Assembly: GCF_052857255.1 (NCBI RefSeq)
Contig: NC_135502.1
Coordinates: forward strand, 159,209,599-159,273,598
Direction of reading: 5' to 3'
Source of the DNA: Amblyomma americanum
Taxonomy: Eukaryota; Arthropoda; Arachnida; Ixodida; Ixodidae
Length of the DNA stretch: 64,000 bases
The position numbers were made by a program, and so were the translations under genes. Every line of letters begins with the position of its first letter. Positions within the stretch are counted from its first letter, which is position 1. Below, piece by piece: positions 1-11,653 of this stretch. The notes beneath the pieces were generated by a model, which made no database searches, had not been told where the DNA came from, and saw nothing but the letters and a program-made list of their open reading frames with translations.

Positions 1-1262
1 TTTAACTCTGGCCTCAGTCTTCTGCGCCTTCTTAATTTTTTGCTAGCGTTCACCTTAAGTCGCGTACAAACTCACGCAGATCTCCACTTTTCTATGTTTC
101 CAGCTGTCACATCTTCTCTACCTTCGTCATGTCCACCACTGCATCCAATGCCTTCAAGTCTGCTGTGTATAATCATTTTAATTAATCTGCCTACACATGT
201 ATTTATGTTAGTCGCTCTCCTCTCTTCGATGCCAATTGGCCCTGAGAGTAAATAAGTGAAATGGTAGTCTAATCTAGGTCTGAGCAATCACGCATTATGT
301 TGAGTTTATTTTACCACGTTGGCCAGTAGAGAGTGGAAGGAAAAAAAGCTGCTAAGTGGAGCTCGACATGCCTCTCGACCCCTACACTGGAAAGCAGCAG
401 ACACCAAGGCATATGTAATCACTAACGACAACAGAACATGACAAGTGTGAATTAATTCAGTAACTTTCGTCGCATTTACCACAGTGCATACTCGCTGCTC
501 AGTAATTTATTACCTCATTAGACATTCTTCAAAGAGAGTGTGCAATTATGTGTTTTGTTTGAACATGGCACCACAGTACAATGACAATCATTAACCTTGT
601 GCCAACACAACATAAAATAAACTTCTGCCCAGTAAATGCATTGCTTACAGTGCCACCACGGCACCTGTTTAGAAAATAAGCTCAAAATATTAGTGACATT
701 AAATTTGAACCGACGGTAATCCCCCACCCCCTCCCTAAAAAAAATGAAAAAGGGTTCTCTTCCGACGGTACGTTTGTACGCTGTAATATTTGCGAGTCCA
801 ACTACGTGTGAAATTTAGATATAAATAATTAACGCCAAAGCATTCGGTTGAATGCGAGGCGCCAGGGCGCGGGCAAACAGTAATCGTCTTCAGGTATCCA
901 CTGGTGCCACGCCCTGAGGGCCACTGCTCGGCGAATACCATTCATGGCCACGTTCACATCCAACAAGCTTGTCACAAACATCACACAGGTGATGATGCAG
1001 CAGCAGTTCATCATTGCTGTTGGCCAGTGCTGAATTTTTTGGCGTGGTAAACGGAATCATCCACCGAAACGCGCGTCGACTGTTACTCGCCAGATTCTTG
1101 CAGTCCCACGAGGGAGAGCAGCTTTTCCGTCGGCTTCAAGTCTCCTCTTTCGTGCAGGGCCACTGGCATTGTAACGCACATTCTGCATGATCGTTTTACT
1201 ACGCACCGATGCCGCACGGGACAGCGAGCTGTTGTATGTACATTCCAATGCAGCGTTCCGGC

Positions 1263-1284
1263 CACACACATACACACACACATA
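1263..1284. repeat. CA dinucleotide microsatellite
   Basis: A short run of CA repeats, broken once by a T, is visible directly. Confidence 0.8.
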
Positions 1285-1846
1285 CTAAAGAGACACAACG
1301 CGCAGGACGCACGCAGCGAACACGGAAGAACAAAAACCCATTCCGAAGCGCCTGTTCATTCATCTCCACACTGCGCTAACTGCGCACATGTTTCCGACTG
1401 CGGGCTCGGCTAGCGCTTCGACTTCGCCATGGATAGCCATGGCCAAGCTGCACTGCCGCTGGTGGTAATAACGTTCATGCAACGAAAATAAAAAACGATA
1501 TATCAAACTATTCAGGTTTTTAGCTAAAAAAGCTACCGTAAAATTAAATACATCTTATATGTTTTTGCCGTTGTGCGCCTTTGCGACATCAGCGACGAGA
1601 GCTTGAGCGCGAATACACGAATGGCGCTATGAATTTCCCGTGGAGCTCCGTTAATTGCAAATGGCGTGGCTGCGCCGCTAACTTTTAGACATGCTTGCAG
1701 AGGTAGTCGGTGCGAACAGTTGGAAGTTCAATCGACTGGAATTGCTCAAGGAAAGTCAGCGGCACTGCATTTTTATTGTTTCTGTGCATTGCGAGTGACT
1801 TTGGCGGCAGCCACTCGGCAACGTCTCCGGTTTGGCGAACTTGTGA

Positions 1847-1856
1847 GAAGGTGAGC
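1847..1856 (+). other. Candidate splice donor
   Basis: The sequence GAGAAG followed by GTGAGCC matches the eukaryotic 5' splice consensus, with GT at 1851-1852. It closes a GC-richer stretch (about 1600-1850) that has the look of a first exon. No protein similarity supports it, so this is a weak inference. Confidence 0.25.
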
Positions 1857-3267
1857 CTTTTGTTCTCAAATTTTGAAAGCGGTTTTTTGTTTGTATTGTA
1901 ACCCTGCGTCTCGTCGCATGTTATGTTCACGATAACATCAGTACAACGTGCATGCGCTTTCTGTCTCTATTTAGAGTAATATTGGTCGATCAGCGTAAAC
2001 TTTTGGATTCAATTAAGCACGAACTGTCCATGTTGGTACTGCGTGTCGAATGTGTTTTGAGATGATTCTGAGCGGGAGATGGTGTTCTGATAATTTGTGT
2101 ACTACCAGATATATTCTAGAGATTTGAAACCATTTATCAGACTGAAACAAAGTTGGAAAACTGTGTTGTGTTCATGCATCTGCTGTCCTTAAACTTGACT
2201 TTTCGGCAATCATTCGCATGGCTCCTTTGGATCTGGAAAATTGACTACTGTTGCTAGGGGTGCCTGGTAGCAGAGCTCCTGGGGACGCCCAGTGGGTCAT
2301 TTGTTTGTCCAAGTGCCCAGTACCAAAGGTACCATTCCTGACATTTTGTCCCAGTCCGTTAACCTCATATTCTTTGCAAACATTACAGTATGTATTCAGG
2401 TAGTAAAAAAATTGATAACTTCTGAATATTTCAGAACAGTTCTGAGAAATGCACATGCAGCATCAGTATTCTCTCGGTAGAATTTCTGAGACCTGGGTTC
2501 ATTTCTTCTAGGACTTAGGCAAGCAGTAGGTCAACTGTACATAAATTTATTTTCTCTGGTGCAAAGTAAAGAGTGCAAACGTCATAAGACAAGTCTCTTG
2601 CCTGTTTCATTCTCACTGCATTTGGCCAAAGCATAATATGAAATGCTGTACGTTTTATGCCCTAGTTTCCTTTACTTTGAGCAGTAGATATTGACAGTGA
2701 ATAGCAAGGCAACTCCACTCGCTGACAGTTTTGCCTTCGGCAGCAAAACAGGGAATACCTTACCCCATGTGTTATCTCGACAGACTCAAAACTGCGATGG
2801 ACAGCTGCGTCCACAGCTGCTATCACCTCCCAAGTGCATGCGCTCGTAAGACACATAATAACTCTGGATTGCCATTAACATAGCCTTGCTCATTGCAGTT
2901 GCCTATAAACACCTCATAAGTGGTACTATTATGCACTCTTTTCTTTGACACTATGTATGAACTTCTGTTCTCGCACTTTCTAGAAATAATGCATGCAGTT
3001 TTGAAGTGCGAAAAGGGAATTTACGTGTAACTATATTGTCATGTCAGTATGTTACAGCCAAATTGTACATTGATGTCAGTGCTGGTGGTTTCTTTTCATT
3101 GTTTTAGGAGAATGTTATAATTTTACCTATAGCAAATAATAGCCCTCACTAATTAGCTGATTTTGTCATGTCCAGTATTTTGATATGCTAAGCCACCAAA
3201 GCATGATTCAGAATGTTGTCAGAACTAAAGGCACTGAGTCGTTTGTGTCAGTAAAAAATGTGCTTTA

Positions 3268-3921
3268 TACCCCTGTCACATGGCATTCCTCGAAGGCCTT
3301 TCCAGCAAAGGCACCATTTTTCACCAAAGGAGCGAAAGCTTAAAGGAGCAGCGATGCAGCTACACGGTGCAGCCCAAAGGTGAAAGTCGTTCAGGCTTAG
3401 CACCCGCTGCTATACTCGAGGTGGCTGAAGTTAGTGTTCTAAAATTAAAGTGGTGTATTCTGTTCATTCGTTGAGCTTTGACAATTTTTTTATTCTGATT
3501 GCTTCCTTAAAAGTACTGCAACAGCTACTCTCATCAGCAGGAGCAGGTTTTGTACGTGTATTGCCTTGGCTACCAGGGCGCTCGGTGTTTCCGCAACACT
3601 TTCACTGTCTTGAAATTTGAACATAAAACATAAAAACCCGTACAAAAACCAAAGCCAGACACACCTTTCGTATTTGAAAAAAATGTTTTCAAACATTATT
3701 AGCTTATCTATTTTTTATTGCTTTTACTTTTTGACTTTGGATGGTACTGCGATCACAGCTTCTCGAATGCCGCGTCTTCGGGCTCCGAAGGTCTCGGTTG
3801 AGCGCCTTCGCCTCCAAGGCCCTTAGCGACAAAGGCGGAACATTTGTACCGGGTAGCTGCACTCCTTACGCCTTTGGATATGATTCTCAAAGGCCTTTGC
3901 GGTGCCCGTGTGACAGGGGTA
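3268..3921. mobile_element. Non-autonomous Harbinger-like MITE with TTA target duplication
   Basis: The left end reads TACCCCTGTCACATGG and the right end is its reverse complement with a single mismatch (13 matching bases, one mismatch, then GG). The element is flanked on both sides by TTA (3265-3267 and 3922-3924), the 3-bp TWA duplication typical of PIF/Harbinger transposons. It is 654 bp long, is rich in AAGGC/GCCTT blocks on both strands, and encodes no transposase that I can see. It would have been mobilised in trans. The superfamily call rests on TSD length and sequence only. Confidence 0.7.
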
Positions 3922-3998
3922 TTAGTGTGGTATGGCTGCTTGAACACCTGTCCCTGGTATCTCACAAACTGAATAAGGAAGGGAAAAGCCTCAGGGTG

Positions 3999-4041
3999 CT
4001 TGCCGACGTTTCGACAAGAGCACTTGTCTTTGTCTGGCAAA
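3999..4041 (-). ncRNA. Degenerate hammerhead-ribozyme-like core
   Basis: Read on the minus strand: a stem I strand TTTGCC, a core CAGACAA (consensus CUGANGA), a stem II hairpin ACAAG-TGCT-CTTGT, the core GAA, a self-complementary ACGT as minimal stem III, then C at the cleavage position and GGCAAG closing stem I. Two core bases differ from the consensus (U4 and G8), so self-cleavage is unlikely for this copy. Minimal stem III with likely dimeric action is known from Penelope-associated hammerheads. The assignment comes from motif reading, not a covariance search. Confidence 0.4.
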
Positions 4042-4888
4042 GTGTTCATCATTGGTGGGGTTTAAATAAGGTTTTCACTTCGAGGCGAAAGGCCTGTTGC
4101 GTGGGACGAGGGTGTGATATGGGAAGGGCGTTACGATGGGGAATGTGAACCTTGACCAGGCATGATAGCTGCTAAAGAAGATTAACCGGTTGACCTGCAA
4201 AACTGTGAAAACAAAAAAGCCCAATTCAGTAGAAACGAATCTCGGGGTATGGAGTGTGGATAGTGGGCTTTAATGGCTTTATGTCCAGCCGCAACAGGTG
4301 GCTTGGTATTGCTGGCTGCCTTTTCCTGAAAAACTAGGATAAAGGAATTAAGCAGCATGGCAGAATAAAATACCAGGGGGGAGGGCAATATAATTTGAAG
4401 GAAAAAGAGAAAATGAGGGCAGGTTCGGAGAAAAGGCAAAAAGAAGGGGGAGGGGGAGGTGTATGGCAGCCAAGGTTCCGAGAAGTGATGTCAGGAGGTG
4501 CAGGGCGTAAGGTTAAAGTATAACGATAAATTAAAGAAAGCAGGAAAGGAGGGGGAAATTATGGGTTGGGAAACCTCTGACCATGTGCAAGACCTTTTCA
4601 AATAATTATGCCAATTCCGGAATGTACAGAGCTGGCCACATTTATGCAAACATGTGAGCGCATGGCCGCACTCTTTAGAGGTCCACTGTGTGCGGCGCAG
4701 CCACTCATCGCTGCAAAATGGCGCAAGAGGAGATGCACCTGGATGTGGTGCTTCGTGTCATGTTACACTTCGATGTGTGGCAATGTCAGACACAGTGGCC
4801 CAAAGAGCACAGCCATGTGCTCGCGTGTTCGCACTAAGAGTGGACAACCCTGTACTTGATTCTAAGTTTCCTCTGCATATGTTGACCC

Positions 4889-4926
4889 CAGACGAAAACA
4901 AGTTGTCTTGTCGAAACGGCAAGCAC
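4889..4926 (+). ncRNA. Second hammerhead-like core, cleavage site deleted
   Basis: Plus-strand counterpart of the motif at 3999-4041: core CAGACGA (one deviation from CUGANGA), stem II ACAAG-TTGT-CTTGT, then CGAAACG running straight into GCAAGC. Compared with the other copy, three bases covering the cleavage position are missing, so this copy should be inactive. Confidence 0.35.
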
Positions 4927-5878
4927 CCTGAGATTTTTATTTCCCTTGTTCACTTTTTGAGTGTCAAGAAACCATCTGCCTACTCTCTCTGTACCATGCG
5001 CTCCACATCTTGTACGGTTATATTTGTATGTATACACCAGTGATAAATCATGAAGGAAATCAAGGGATTTGTATTTGTATTGCTTAACACTTACTTTAAA
5101 GCTATATCATGAGGGTATAGTTGAAAATGTGCTACGGGGGCTTGGTTATGTGTCGTGACTGGTTTCTCTTTAACAGGGCTACTTGACAGCGACCATGAAA
5201 CGCAGGCTTTTCAAAAGTCGTTCCTCAAATAAAAGAGCGTTTCCACTGTTACAATGGAAATGTTATTTGCTAAAAACTTCAATCATTGAAGTTCAGGGAT
5301 TGATATTTTTCAAATAACTAACCTGAAGTGCAAAACCTGCGGAAGGAACTATGTAACTTCTTTCCTGCCTTAAAAACCCAGTACTTATTTGCCAGTTTCA
5401 GCAAGCAGAGGTCTGTTTCATGGCACATAGTTTCCACTACCTTGCATGAAAATTGTGCAGTACAGGCCCACCATAAAACTAGGGGCATAGTATACTGCTT
5501 GTATGCAACTACTTTGGCGTTAGAGCATGCATAGCATGGTCTTAAAGTTATTCTTTTCATTTGCAACTGGTTTATAAAAGGCCTATTCTGGCAAAAGGCA
5601 TTTAGCAAAATTATCTTCCTCTGAATGCTTCTAAGGATAACTTTAGTTCATTCAGGAAAATATATATTGACAATATCTCTTAAAGGCATGATTGTCCATA
5701 TTAGCTCTTGTTACCTCACAGTATTTAGTTTTGTGCCTCCAGCATCACTGACTTGCATCATATGTTAAATAGAGTAGTAAAAAGCTCGCTGTTAGTTTAA
5801 ACCACAACTCATGATGAGGCTGTGCACTTTTTGTTGTGTTACATGAAATATACTTATCTATGAAACAATTTCTTTCAG

Positions 5879-5985
5879 CTGCACCTCACATGATTCAAAT
5901 TCCACCAGAAGAAAGACTGCAACACAACATTGCTCACTATCTGTTGCTTTTCCACCACATAACATGCCATAACAGCACATAGCAG
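5879..5985 (+). other. Candidate 107-bp internal exon
   Basis: A strong acceptor (ACAATTTCTTTCAG, cut after 5878) and a near-perfect donor (AGCAG/GTAAGA, cut after 5985) bracket 107 bp, a normal exon size. The best frame is open for about 33 codons and then meets a stop just before the donor. It is therefore either UTR or non-coding RNA, or the sites are chance. Confidence 0.27.
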
Positions 5986-6109
5986 GTAAGATGTGAACAA
6001 AAACAGTGCATGCATATGTTCCACACGTGCATTTTGTGTACTACCAACACAGTCATATGATTAGCTGATGTCATGTAAGAGAGCACACAAATCATTTTTT
6101 GTATATATG

Positions 6110-6252
6110 GCAGCATGGTTATTTCAAGTTTTAAACTGGCCATTGAAACGACCCATTGTATCACCGCTGGTTACCCGGTGGCACTGGGGATCAAACTCCG
6201 CACCTCCTGCTTGCGAGGCAGATGCTCGAACCACTAGGCCACTCCTGCGGTC
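6110..6252 (-). mobile_element. tRNA-derived SINE (tick Ruka-like)
   Basis: On the minus strand the head reads like a tRNA: an A box TGGCCTAGTGG (plus 6231-6241), an anticodon arm with loop CTCGCAA, and a degenerate B box GAGTTTGATCC (plus 6188-6198). It is followed by a non-tRNA body including GGGTAACCAGCGGTGATAC. The T-stem is mispaired, so this is not a working tRNA gene. Ixodid ticks carry abundant tRNA-related SINEs (Ruka is the described family). The family name is my inference from the tRNA-like head; the exact 3' end is uncertain. Confidence 0.55.
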
Positions 6253-9200
6253 CCCCCACTGATGTTGCTTACACCAGGTGCTGTTAAAGCCCCGGTATGT
6301 ATGTTAAATGCATTTTAGAAAGCCATTCACTTCCAAAGTATCATTTCATCTTTATAGCAAAACCACAGTTCGCCTAGCTAGACAAACCTGCTGCATACAA
6401 GCCAGCAGAAGGGTTGCACGTACATGCTTCGTTAGGAAAACATAAAAATCAAACAGAGCCTGCCCTTCATGGTGCATTATACCCTGATTTTGAGCAATGA
6501 TCAAGATAGGCAGATGGTCATTTCATTGAACACTTGCATGATACATTTGTAGAATTGAAAAGACAAGTACTATTGCAAAATCTTCAAACAGTGTTTATTC
6601 TCAGAGAAAACATATCATGAAAAAAAGTGTTGGATTAGTTATGGTGCACCTTGAATGGGGAAAGAGGCTCCTACTTTGTGAAAGACTTAATTTTGGAATA
6701 ACGACAGCGTTTAGACTAGTTGGGTTACCATGTTTAGATAGTGGATGTGCTCAAAAAGACACTGGAAGTACGCGCACTGTCTGGAAATCTCTTTCTGTAT
6801 CCTTGTCTTTTTGAGCGCTTTCACGATTTAAACTTAATTTTGCAAGAGAGCAAGGAAAACGAATATTTAAATTCTGATAATTAAGGATAAAAGATCATGC
6901 TTCATTGTGTTGCTTAAAGTGTACATTGTATCGCTATTGCTGTATTGCAGCACTTCTGTCGTGGCCTTGCATTGCAGCCTCTTGACTTTTGTTTATATAA
7001 TAGGCAGTCCTTTTTTTCATTCGATTGCAACACTTTAGGAGTTACTACAGAGTTGCGTGGTAGCGAACTCTCAGATTAATGGTTTGCATTATTACGCCAG
7101 CATAACTTGCTAAGTGTTTCACTGCAGTCTTGTTACTAGAACAGCCTCTTGAAAGTATTCAGCCTGGTGATCACTGAGGGTACTGTTCACATATCAAAAT
7201 ACCGGATCAGCTGTATACTCTTTACAGCTACCAGAACTATGGTACATTTCATGACATGCTGGCTGAAGAATGCCGGAGCACCAGACTGGGGATTTGGATG
7301 AAACAATTTTCAAATGTGTGCTCGGTATCACGCTGTTTTGTTCCAGTTGTGGAGAGGTTTTCTTTTCATATTTGTTCTGTCAAACATTTCAATTTTGGGC
7401 AATATGTTGTTGCCTTTATCTTGTGTTCTCTTTTTTGTTGAGGTTTAGTATTTTTGGCACAAGCACTCCACTCTATTACTTTTCAGTATAATTTAAAATT
7501 TGTAGGGCACGTCATGAAGAATAAAACTTCTACTTGAATAATCTGCATGTGTTTATGTTCTCATTGTTGATATAAAAACTTAGTTGAGACAGCTTGTATT
7601 TTAGCTCTGGCTAGAATTTTTAGGAGAGCCTCAGTAACATAATCACATGACCAACACAAACTCGGTATTATTGTTTGTGCAATGAAAAACAGTTTTAAAA
7701 TAGTTATTAACAGCTGTCCGTGTAGGACTGGCCTAAAATGTTTTGTGCTCTATGTAGCTCTTCTCTGAGGCAGGATTAATTCATCTGCACCTGCAGCCTG
7801 ATACCGCCAAGATACCACTTCTTGGGTGAACTTGTGATTTTTTTTCACTGAGCAAATTTGCATCATCTTGAAGCATGGAACTTGAGCTGATTCTTAACAG
7901 CTCTAGTGTAGCGAATTTCATTATCCTCATTGCTTAGTTTACATTCACCTCAGGACAATGGCTTTTTCCAGTTTAATTATCTGTGTCTTGCACCAGCTAC
8001 ATGCCACACTAACAGAAATCACCTAATCTTATCTAGTGAGCTTATAATCAGCTATCTCCAGCTATATTTTCCTTAGGGTGAAATTCATTTTGTTGCGATA
8101 CAATGCACAAGCTGTTTCCTGGCGTGGTGCTCAGCTTATCTGGAATGAAATGCTTGGGAAATGGGTCTCTGATTTCACCTTGAGTAGACGAAATTAACTT
8201 GTGCTAAGGCACTCTTTGGCCACAGATGCCCTTGTGCCATTAAAATCCATCAAATTCATTCTGTTGCCCTAAGATACCATTGGTGATTCATTCTCTGCAT
8301 TATATGCCCTGGCCAGATCCATTTTCATCTTTTAATTTCTGCCAGAATATTAACAACTTCCTTGTTCATCCTTGTTATGGTTTCACTCAGTCAGTTGTTC
8401 TATTAATAATTATAATCACTTTATTGAAAACATATTTTGGGCTAAATGGCATCAAGTTTGCCACTCTGCACAATGATATATATGTTTGGTCTTGTATGTC
8501 TTTACCTGTGTTGTAATGTTTATTTTGTGCTCACTGTCTAAACAACCTTATTTGCCTATGATATCCTAAGCCCTTCTATACCTATTTTCCTCCCCCCTGG
8601 CTCTTTCTCTTTTCAGTCATTCCTCCTCTTTCCTTTACACCGGCCATTGGTCACTAGGCTGCTGTGGGAACGACAGTCAGCACTGGGCTCTTTTTTGTTC
8701 ATGGAACCTGCACTGCTACTATTAACACTAATAGTTCGTTATCAGTATTTTTGTGATACTGCATTTATTGTTATTTATGAAGTAGTTGGCTAAGGCAAAG
8801 GTAGCAGTGTTCGATATTGCAATGTATTATGCATATATCTCACTTGCAATATATCAGTGTGTTCACTATTACACTACCCTCTATTTCTTTCAGTTCAGAT
8901 ATTTGGCTATAGATATATTGTGCTGCTTTCCTAGTTTAGTCCACTCAAACTAAAACTTTGCTCTATGTGTCACAGGTAGAATCTACAATGATTGCTGCTC
9001 TGTGTCTTGTAAGCAGGAGGCAGTGTTCAATGGAGCCATGAACTTTCCTTGGAATTGAAAAGCCCTTGCCGTATTATGCGCTGAACCACGAGTGTGAAGA
9101 GGAAAATGTCATGCCTTGGATTTCTGCAGAGGTGAGCCATTGCGGTGAATCCACCAGCGCGAAAGACAGGGATGAGAAAGGAGACAAGACAGGTGCTGAC

Positions 9201-9298
9201 TCGCGACTAAAGTTTATTGGCGTGAACAGGGAATATATAAAAAGCCAAGCAATACCATAAACCACGTAGTTACAGATAAGCATGCAGGACAACATGAG

Positions 9299-9650
9299 TC
9301 AAAAATCGCCCTCAACATTTCCCTGATCGAGGTAGTCCAACTCATTGTGTGTAAACACGATAGACACATTCTTCACGGAGTCATAAGATGTGTCTAGCCT
9401 CGATAATCTCCCATTTAATCTCTCTGAATTTACTGCCAAAATGCGTGTTGCCAAAAGGAAAGGGTAGCAGACTTCACATCTCGTGCAGTGTACAGCAGAG
9501 TTACCCCAACCACCTAGCCAAGCCCCTACCCTCTTGTGTTCCTGTAGTCTTACATTCATACACCTTCCAGTTGCACCTACGTAAACCAGACTACAAGATA
9601 ATAATATTTGATACCACATTCATTTTACAAGGTACATATACATTTCGCTC
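9299..9650 (-). pseudogene. Penelope GIY-YIG endonuclease, broken
   Basis: The frame contains LVYVGATGRCMNVRLQEHK, the GIY-YIG signature (VYVG about 10 residues before the conserved R and E-H) seen in the Penelope C-terminal endonuclease. A loop with CTRCEVC follows. The domain makes the nick that primes insertion. It is out of frame with the upstream RT part, and the linker that joins them is frameshifted near 9.65-9.7 kb. Confidence 0.7.
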
Positions 9651-9699
9651 TACACGTGCACTTTTCTCGAGCCACATTCACAGAATTATTCTTAAAATT

Positions 9700-10335
9700 T
9701 TACATGCTTTAGACAACGTATTAGGGGCCGAGAAAGCCCCTTTTACATCATACCTTCTGGCCACATTTTTCAAATTGTGCGACAATTTATGTACATACGG
9801 TAACACAACTGGTCTTTTGGCATCTTGCTGGCTGGCCCCAGCCTGATTGTGCCGGTCACCGCAAAACTGTCTCAGCTTCTTTAACAATTTGTCATATGCT
9901 CTTGCAGTAACAAGGTTTGGAAATCCTGCGTTCGTTAACCTTAAAATCTGCTCTTGGAAACTAGTCGTCATGCTGTGAAAGCATAAATTCATCAATTCTG
10001 AGCCCGCGCTAAAACGTGCAATGCTATTTTTCACTAGCTTGGAATGGTCCACATGAAGCCAGGTAGCAGCTTAACACTCCCCAGCACACATGAAGTGTGC
10101 TGAACATCAAGGTAAGGTCCAGAAACCACAGCTCTTTTTCTTGGGACATTTGCTCCAAGGTAAACCTGAGATAAAGGCCTTGCTCCTTAAACAACTTGAG
10201 AAGATGTACAGGTCCTAACTATCACAACCTTTATAAAAGACCAGAAAATCATCGACATAGCAAAAGATTTTTCCCCCAGCCCATGCACATTCTGGACAAT
10301 TATTCTATCCACCCTACTCAAGAAAATATTGCTTA
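9700..10335 (-). pseudogene. Penelope reverse transcriptase, 3' part, broken
   Basis: The minus strand gives CYVDDFLVFYKG, the RT catalytic motif C with both aspartates kept, then the thumb and C-terminal region with SFQEQILRLTNAGFPN and YVHKLSHNLKNVARRYDV leading into the endonuclease linker. Several frameshifts and stops interrupt it, and RT motifs A and B on the 5' side are missing or scrambled at the junction with the inverted copy. Identification by motif order is firm; activity is excluded. Confidence 0.7.
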
Positions 10336-10559
10336 GCACAAGGTCAACCTTTGAACCACTACATATTCGAGACTTTAGAACACATACCGCACTGCGCTAC
10401 TCTACAAACATGCTCTTCAAATAAATGCTATTCAATAACATGCTCTTCATATAAATTTCAGAAAAGGATTCATGCAAAATTATCTCTGGTTATTTGCAAA
10501 AGCATCTGTCTACTTCGCATCTTGAAGATCCATTTCTTGTACTCAATTCGCAGTGTGGT

Positions 10560-11260
10560 TGAGTATCTTAAGAATGACAATCCAGCAGATTGTCTTGTGA
10601 TTAGGGTAGATGTAGAACTACGTTATTCTATCCCGTATGAAGATCTTGTGAAAAGCTTATGAATGTGTATATCGGAGCACAACGATGAGCTTGTGTTTAG
10701 GAACGGGTGTGTAACATAAGTCTTTTTTGGCACTTGCCTCCTTTTATTTGAAATGAAGAGCATGTTTGTGGAGTATGGCAGTGCGGCATATGTTCAAAAG
10801 TCTGCTAAATGTATCGATTCGAAGGTTGCCCCTGTGTTAAGCAATATTCTCTTAAGCAGGGTGGAAGGAATGATTGCCAAGAAATTGCATGGGCTGGGGG
10901 AAATCTTTCGCTACGTCTATGGTTTTCTGGTCTTTTACAAAGGTTGTGATAGTGTGGGACCTGTACATATTGTGAACTTGTTTAAGGAGCAAGGCCTTTG
11001 TCTTAAGTTTACCTTGGAGAAAATGTCCCAACAAAACGAGCTGCGGTTTCTGAACCTTACCTTGATGTTCTGCACACGCCATGTGTGCTAGCGATATTCA
11101 CCCAGGAGTGTTAAGCAGCTACTTGACTGTTGGTCGAATGATTCTAAGCTAGTGAAAGATAGCATTGCGTTGTCAAGTCTAGGCTCGGTATTGGTGAAGC
11201 CATGCTTTTACAGCGTGACAACTGGTTTCCAAAAGAAGATTTTAAGGCTAATGAAAGCAT
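10560..11260 (+). pseudogene. Penelope reverse transcriptase, broken
   Basis: Readable pieces are a motif A region (VIRVDVELRYSIPYEDLV, where other copies have DVKDLYYSIPHD-type sequence), a motif B region (CIDSKVAPVLSNILLSRV) and motif C as FRYVYGFLVFY. In the last the catalytic YVDD has become YVYG, so both aspartates are lost. Frameshifts separate the motif A piece from the rest, and a stop near 11,091 breaks the C-terminal part. Confidence 0.7.
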
Positions 11261-11311
11261 GATTTCCCAACCATGCTATTGCAGAAGCGTGCAATAAATT
11301 GTTAAAGCTGA

Positions 11312-11653
11312 GCATATAAGATTGGGCAAGTTGGTCTGACATGCTAAAGATAAGAATGGCGCAGCATCAAGTAACGAGGACAACAGGAGAGCACACCCAC
11401 GCACAAGTGCCATCCTTGGAGCGGATGCAGAATCTAAGAGCGTGTACTTGAAATTCAGCGTTGGCAGCCAAGGATCGGGCTCGTTCAATCTTTAGCGTTC
11501 AAATCCGTGTTTCCTCGTTTCCTTGACTGTCAACGCTGAATGTCAAGCACGCGCTCTTGGATTTTGTATCTGCTCCAGGGTTGGCACTTGTGCGTGGGTG
11601 TGCTGTCCTGCTTTCCTCGTTACTTGATGCTGTGCCATTCTTCCCTTTAGCAT
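11312..11653. mobile_element. Foldback element inserted in the Penelope copy
   Basis: Two arms of about 125 bp (11,339-11,463 and 11,531-11,656) are imperfect reverse complements, from ACATGCTAAAG to CTTTAGCATGT, around a 67-bp centre. The insertion is flanked by GTTAAAGCTGA (11,301-11,311) and GTTAAAAGCTGA (11,654-11,665), which looks like a slightly diverged target duplication of about 11 bp, because fragment 1 has this Penelope sequence uninterrupted. No protein is encoded. Confidence 0.6.

Larger units (their letters stand above)
1..3264. other. AT-rich unique sequence, no recognisable gene
   Basis: Reading frames here are short (under 100 residues) and match no family I recognise. The stretch has a short CA microsatellite near 1263-1284, a GC-richer block around 1.0-1.9 kb that could be promoter or 5' exon sequence, and one good splice-donor-like site at 1851. 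I see no transposon termini. It may be intron, UTR or intergenic DNA of a host gene, but the sequence does not decide between these. Confidence 0.5.
3938..4990. mobile_element. Inverted pair of Penelope-type end sequences
   Basis: About 80-100 bp at 3960-4041 reappears in reverse complement at 4889-4980. Both share the block CTCAGGGTGCTTGCC and the adjacent hairpin ending TTGTCGAAACG. In many arthropod and vertebrate genomes this type of sequence lies at the ends of Penelope-like elements, which carry hammerhead ribozyme motifs. The roughly 850 bp between the arms has no readable RT or endonuclease, so the element is either a deletion derivative or two ends left by separate insertions. Confidence 0.4.
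5000..9156. other. AT-rich unique sequence with one SINE and candidate exons
   Basis: Apart from the SINE and the splice-site pair listed separately, I see no gene. Several polyadenylation-like signals occur (for example AATAAAA near 7520). Pyrimidine-rich CAG acceptors near 8894 and 8972 and a donor-like CAGAG/GTGAGC near 9131 suggest that part of this may be intron or non-coding exon of a host transcript. No conserved protein can be read. Confidence 0.4.
9157..10340 (-). mobile_element. Penelope-like retroelement fragment 1
   Basis: The minus strand carries, in order, an RT segment with YVDD (10,241-10,260), the RT C-terminal region (about 9.9-10.05 kb) and a GIY-YIG-type endonuclease (about 9.3-9.65 kb). 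RT followed by GIY-YIG endonuclease defines Penelope-like elements. Frameshifts separate these parts, so the copy is dead. The 3' end near 9157 (TCTCATCCCTGTC on the minus strand) matches the 3' end of the opposite copy at about 12,390. The 5' side abuts fragment 2 near 10,345 in head-to-head orientation. Confidence 0.75.

Noticed and set aside
4182..4439. 85-codon minus-strand frame as a membrane protein
   Set aside because: Hydrophobic by composition of antisense A/G-rich DNA; it lies between the inverted Penelope ends and has no supporting signals.
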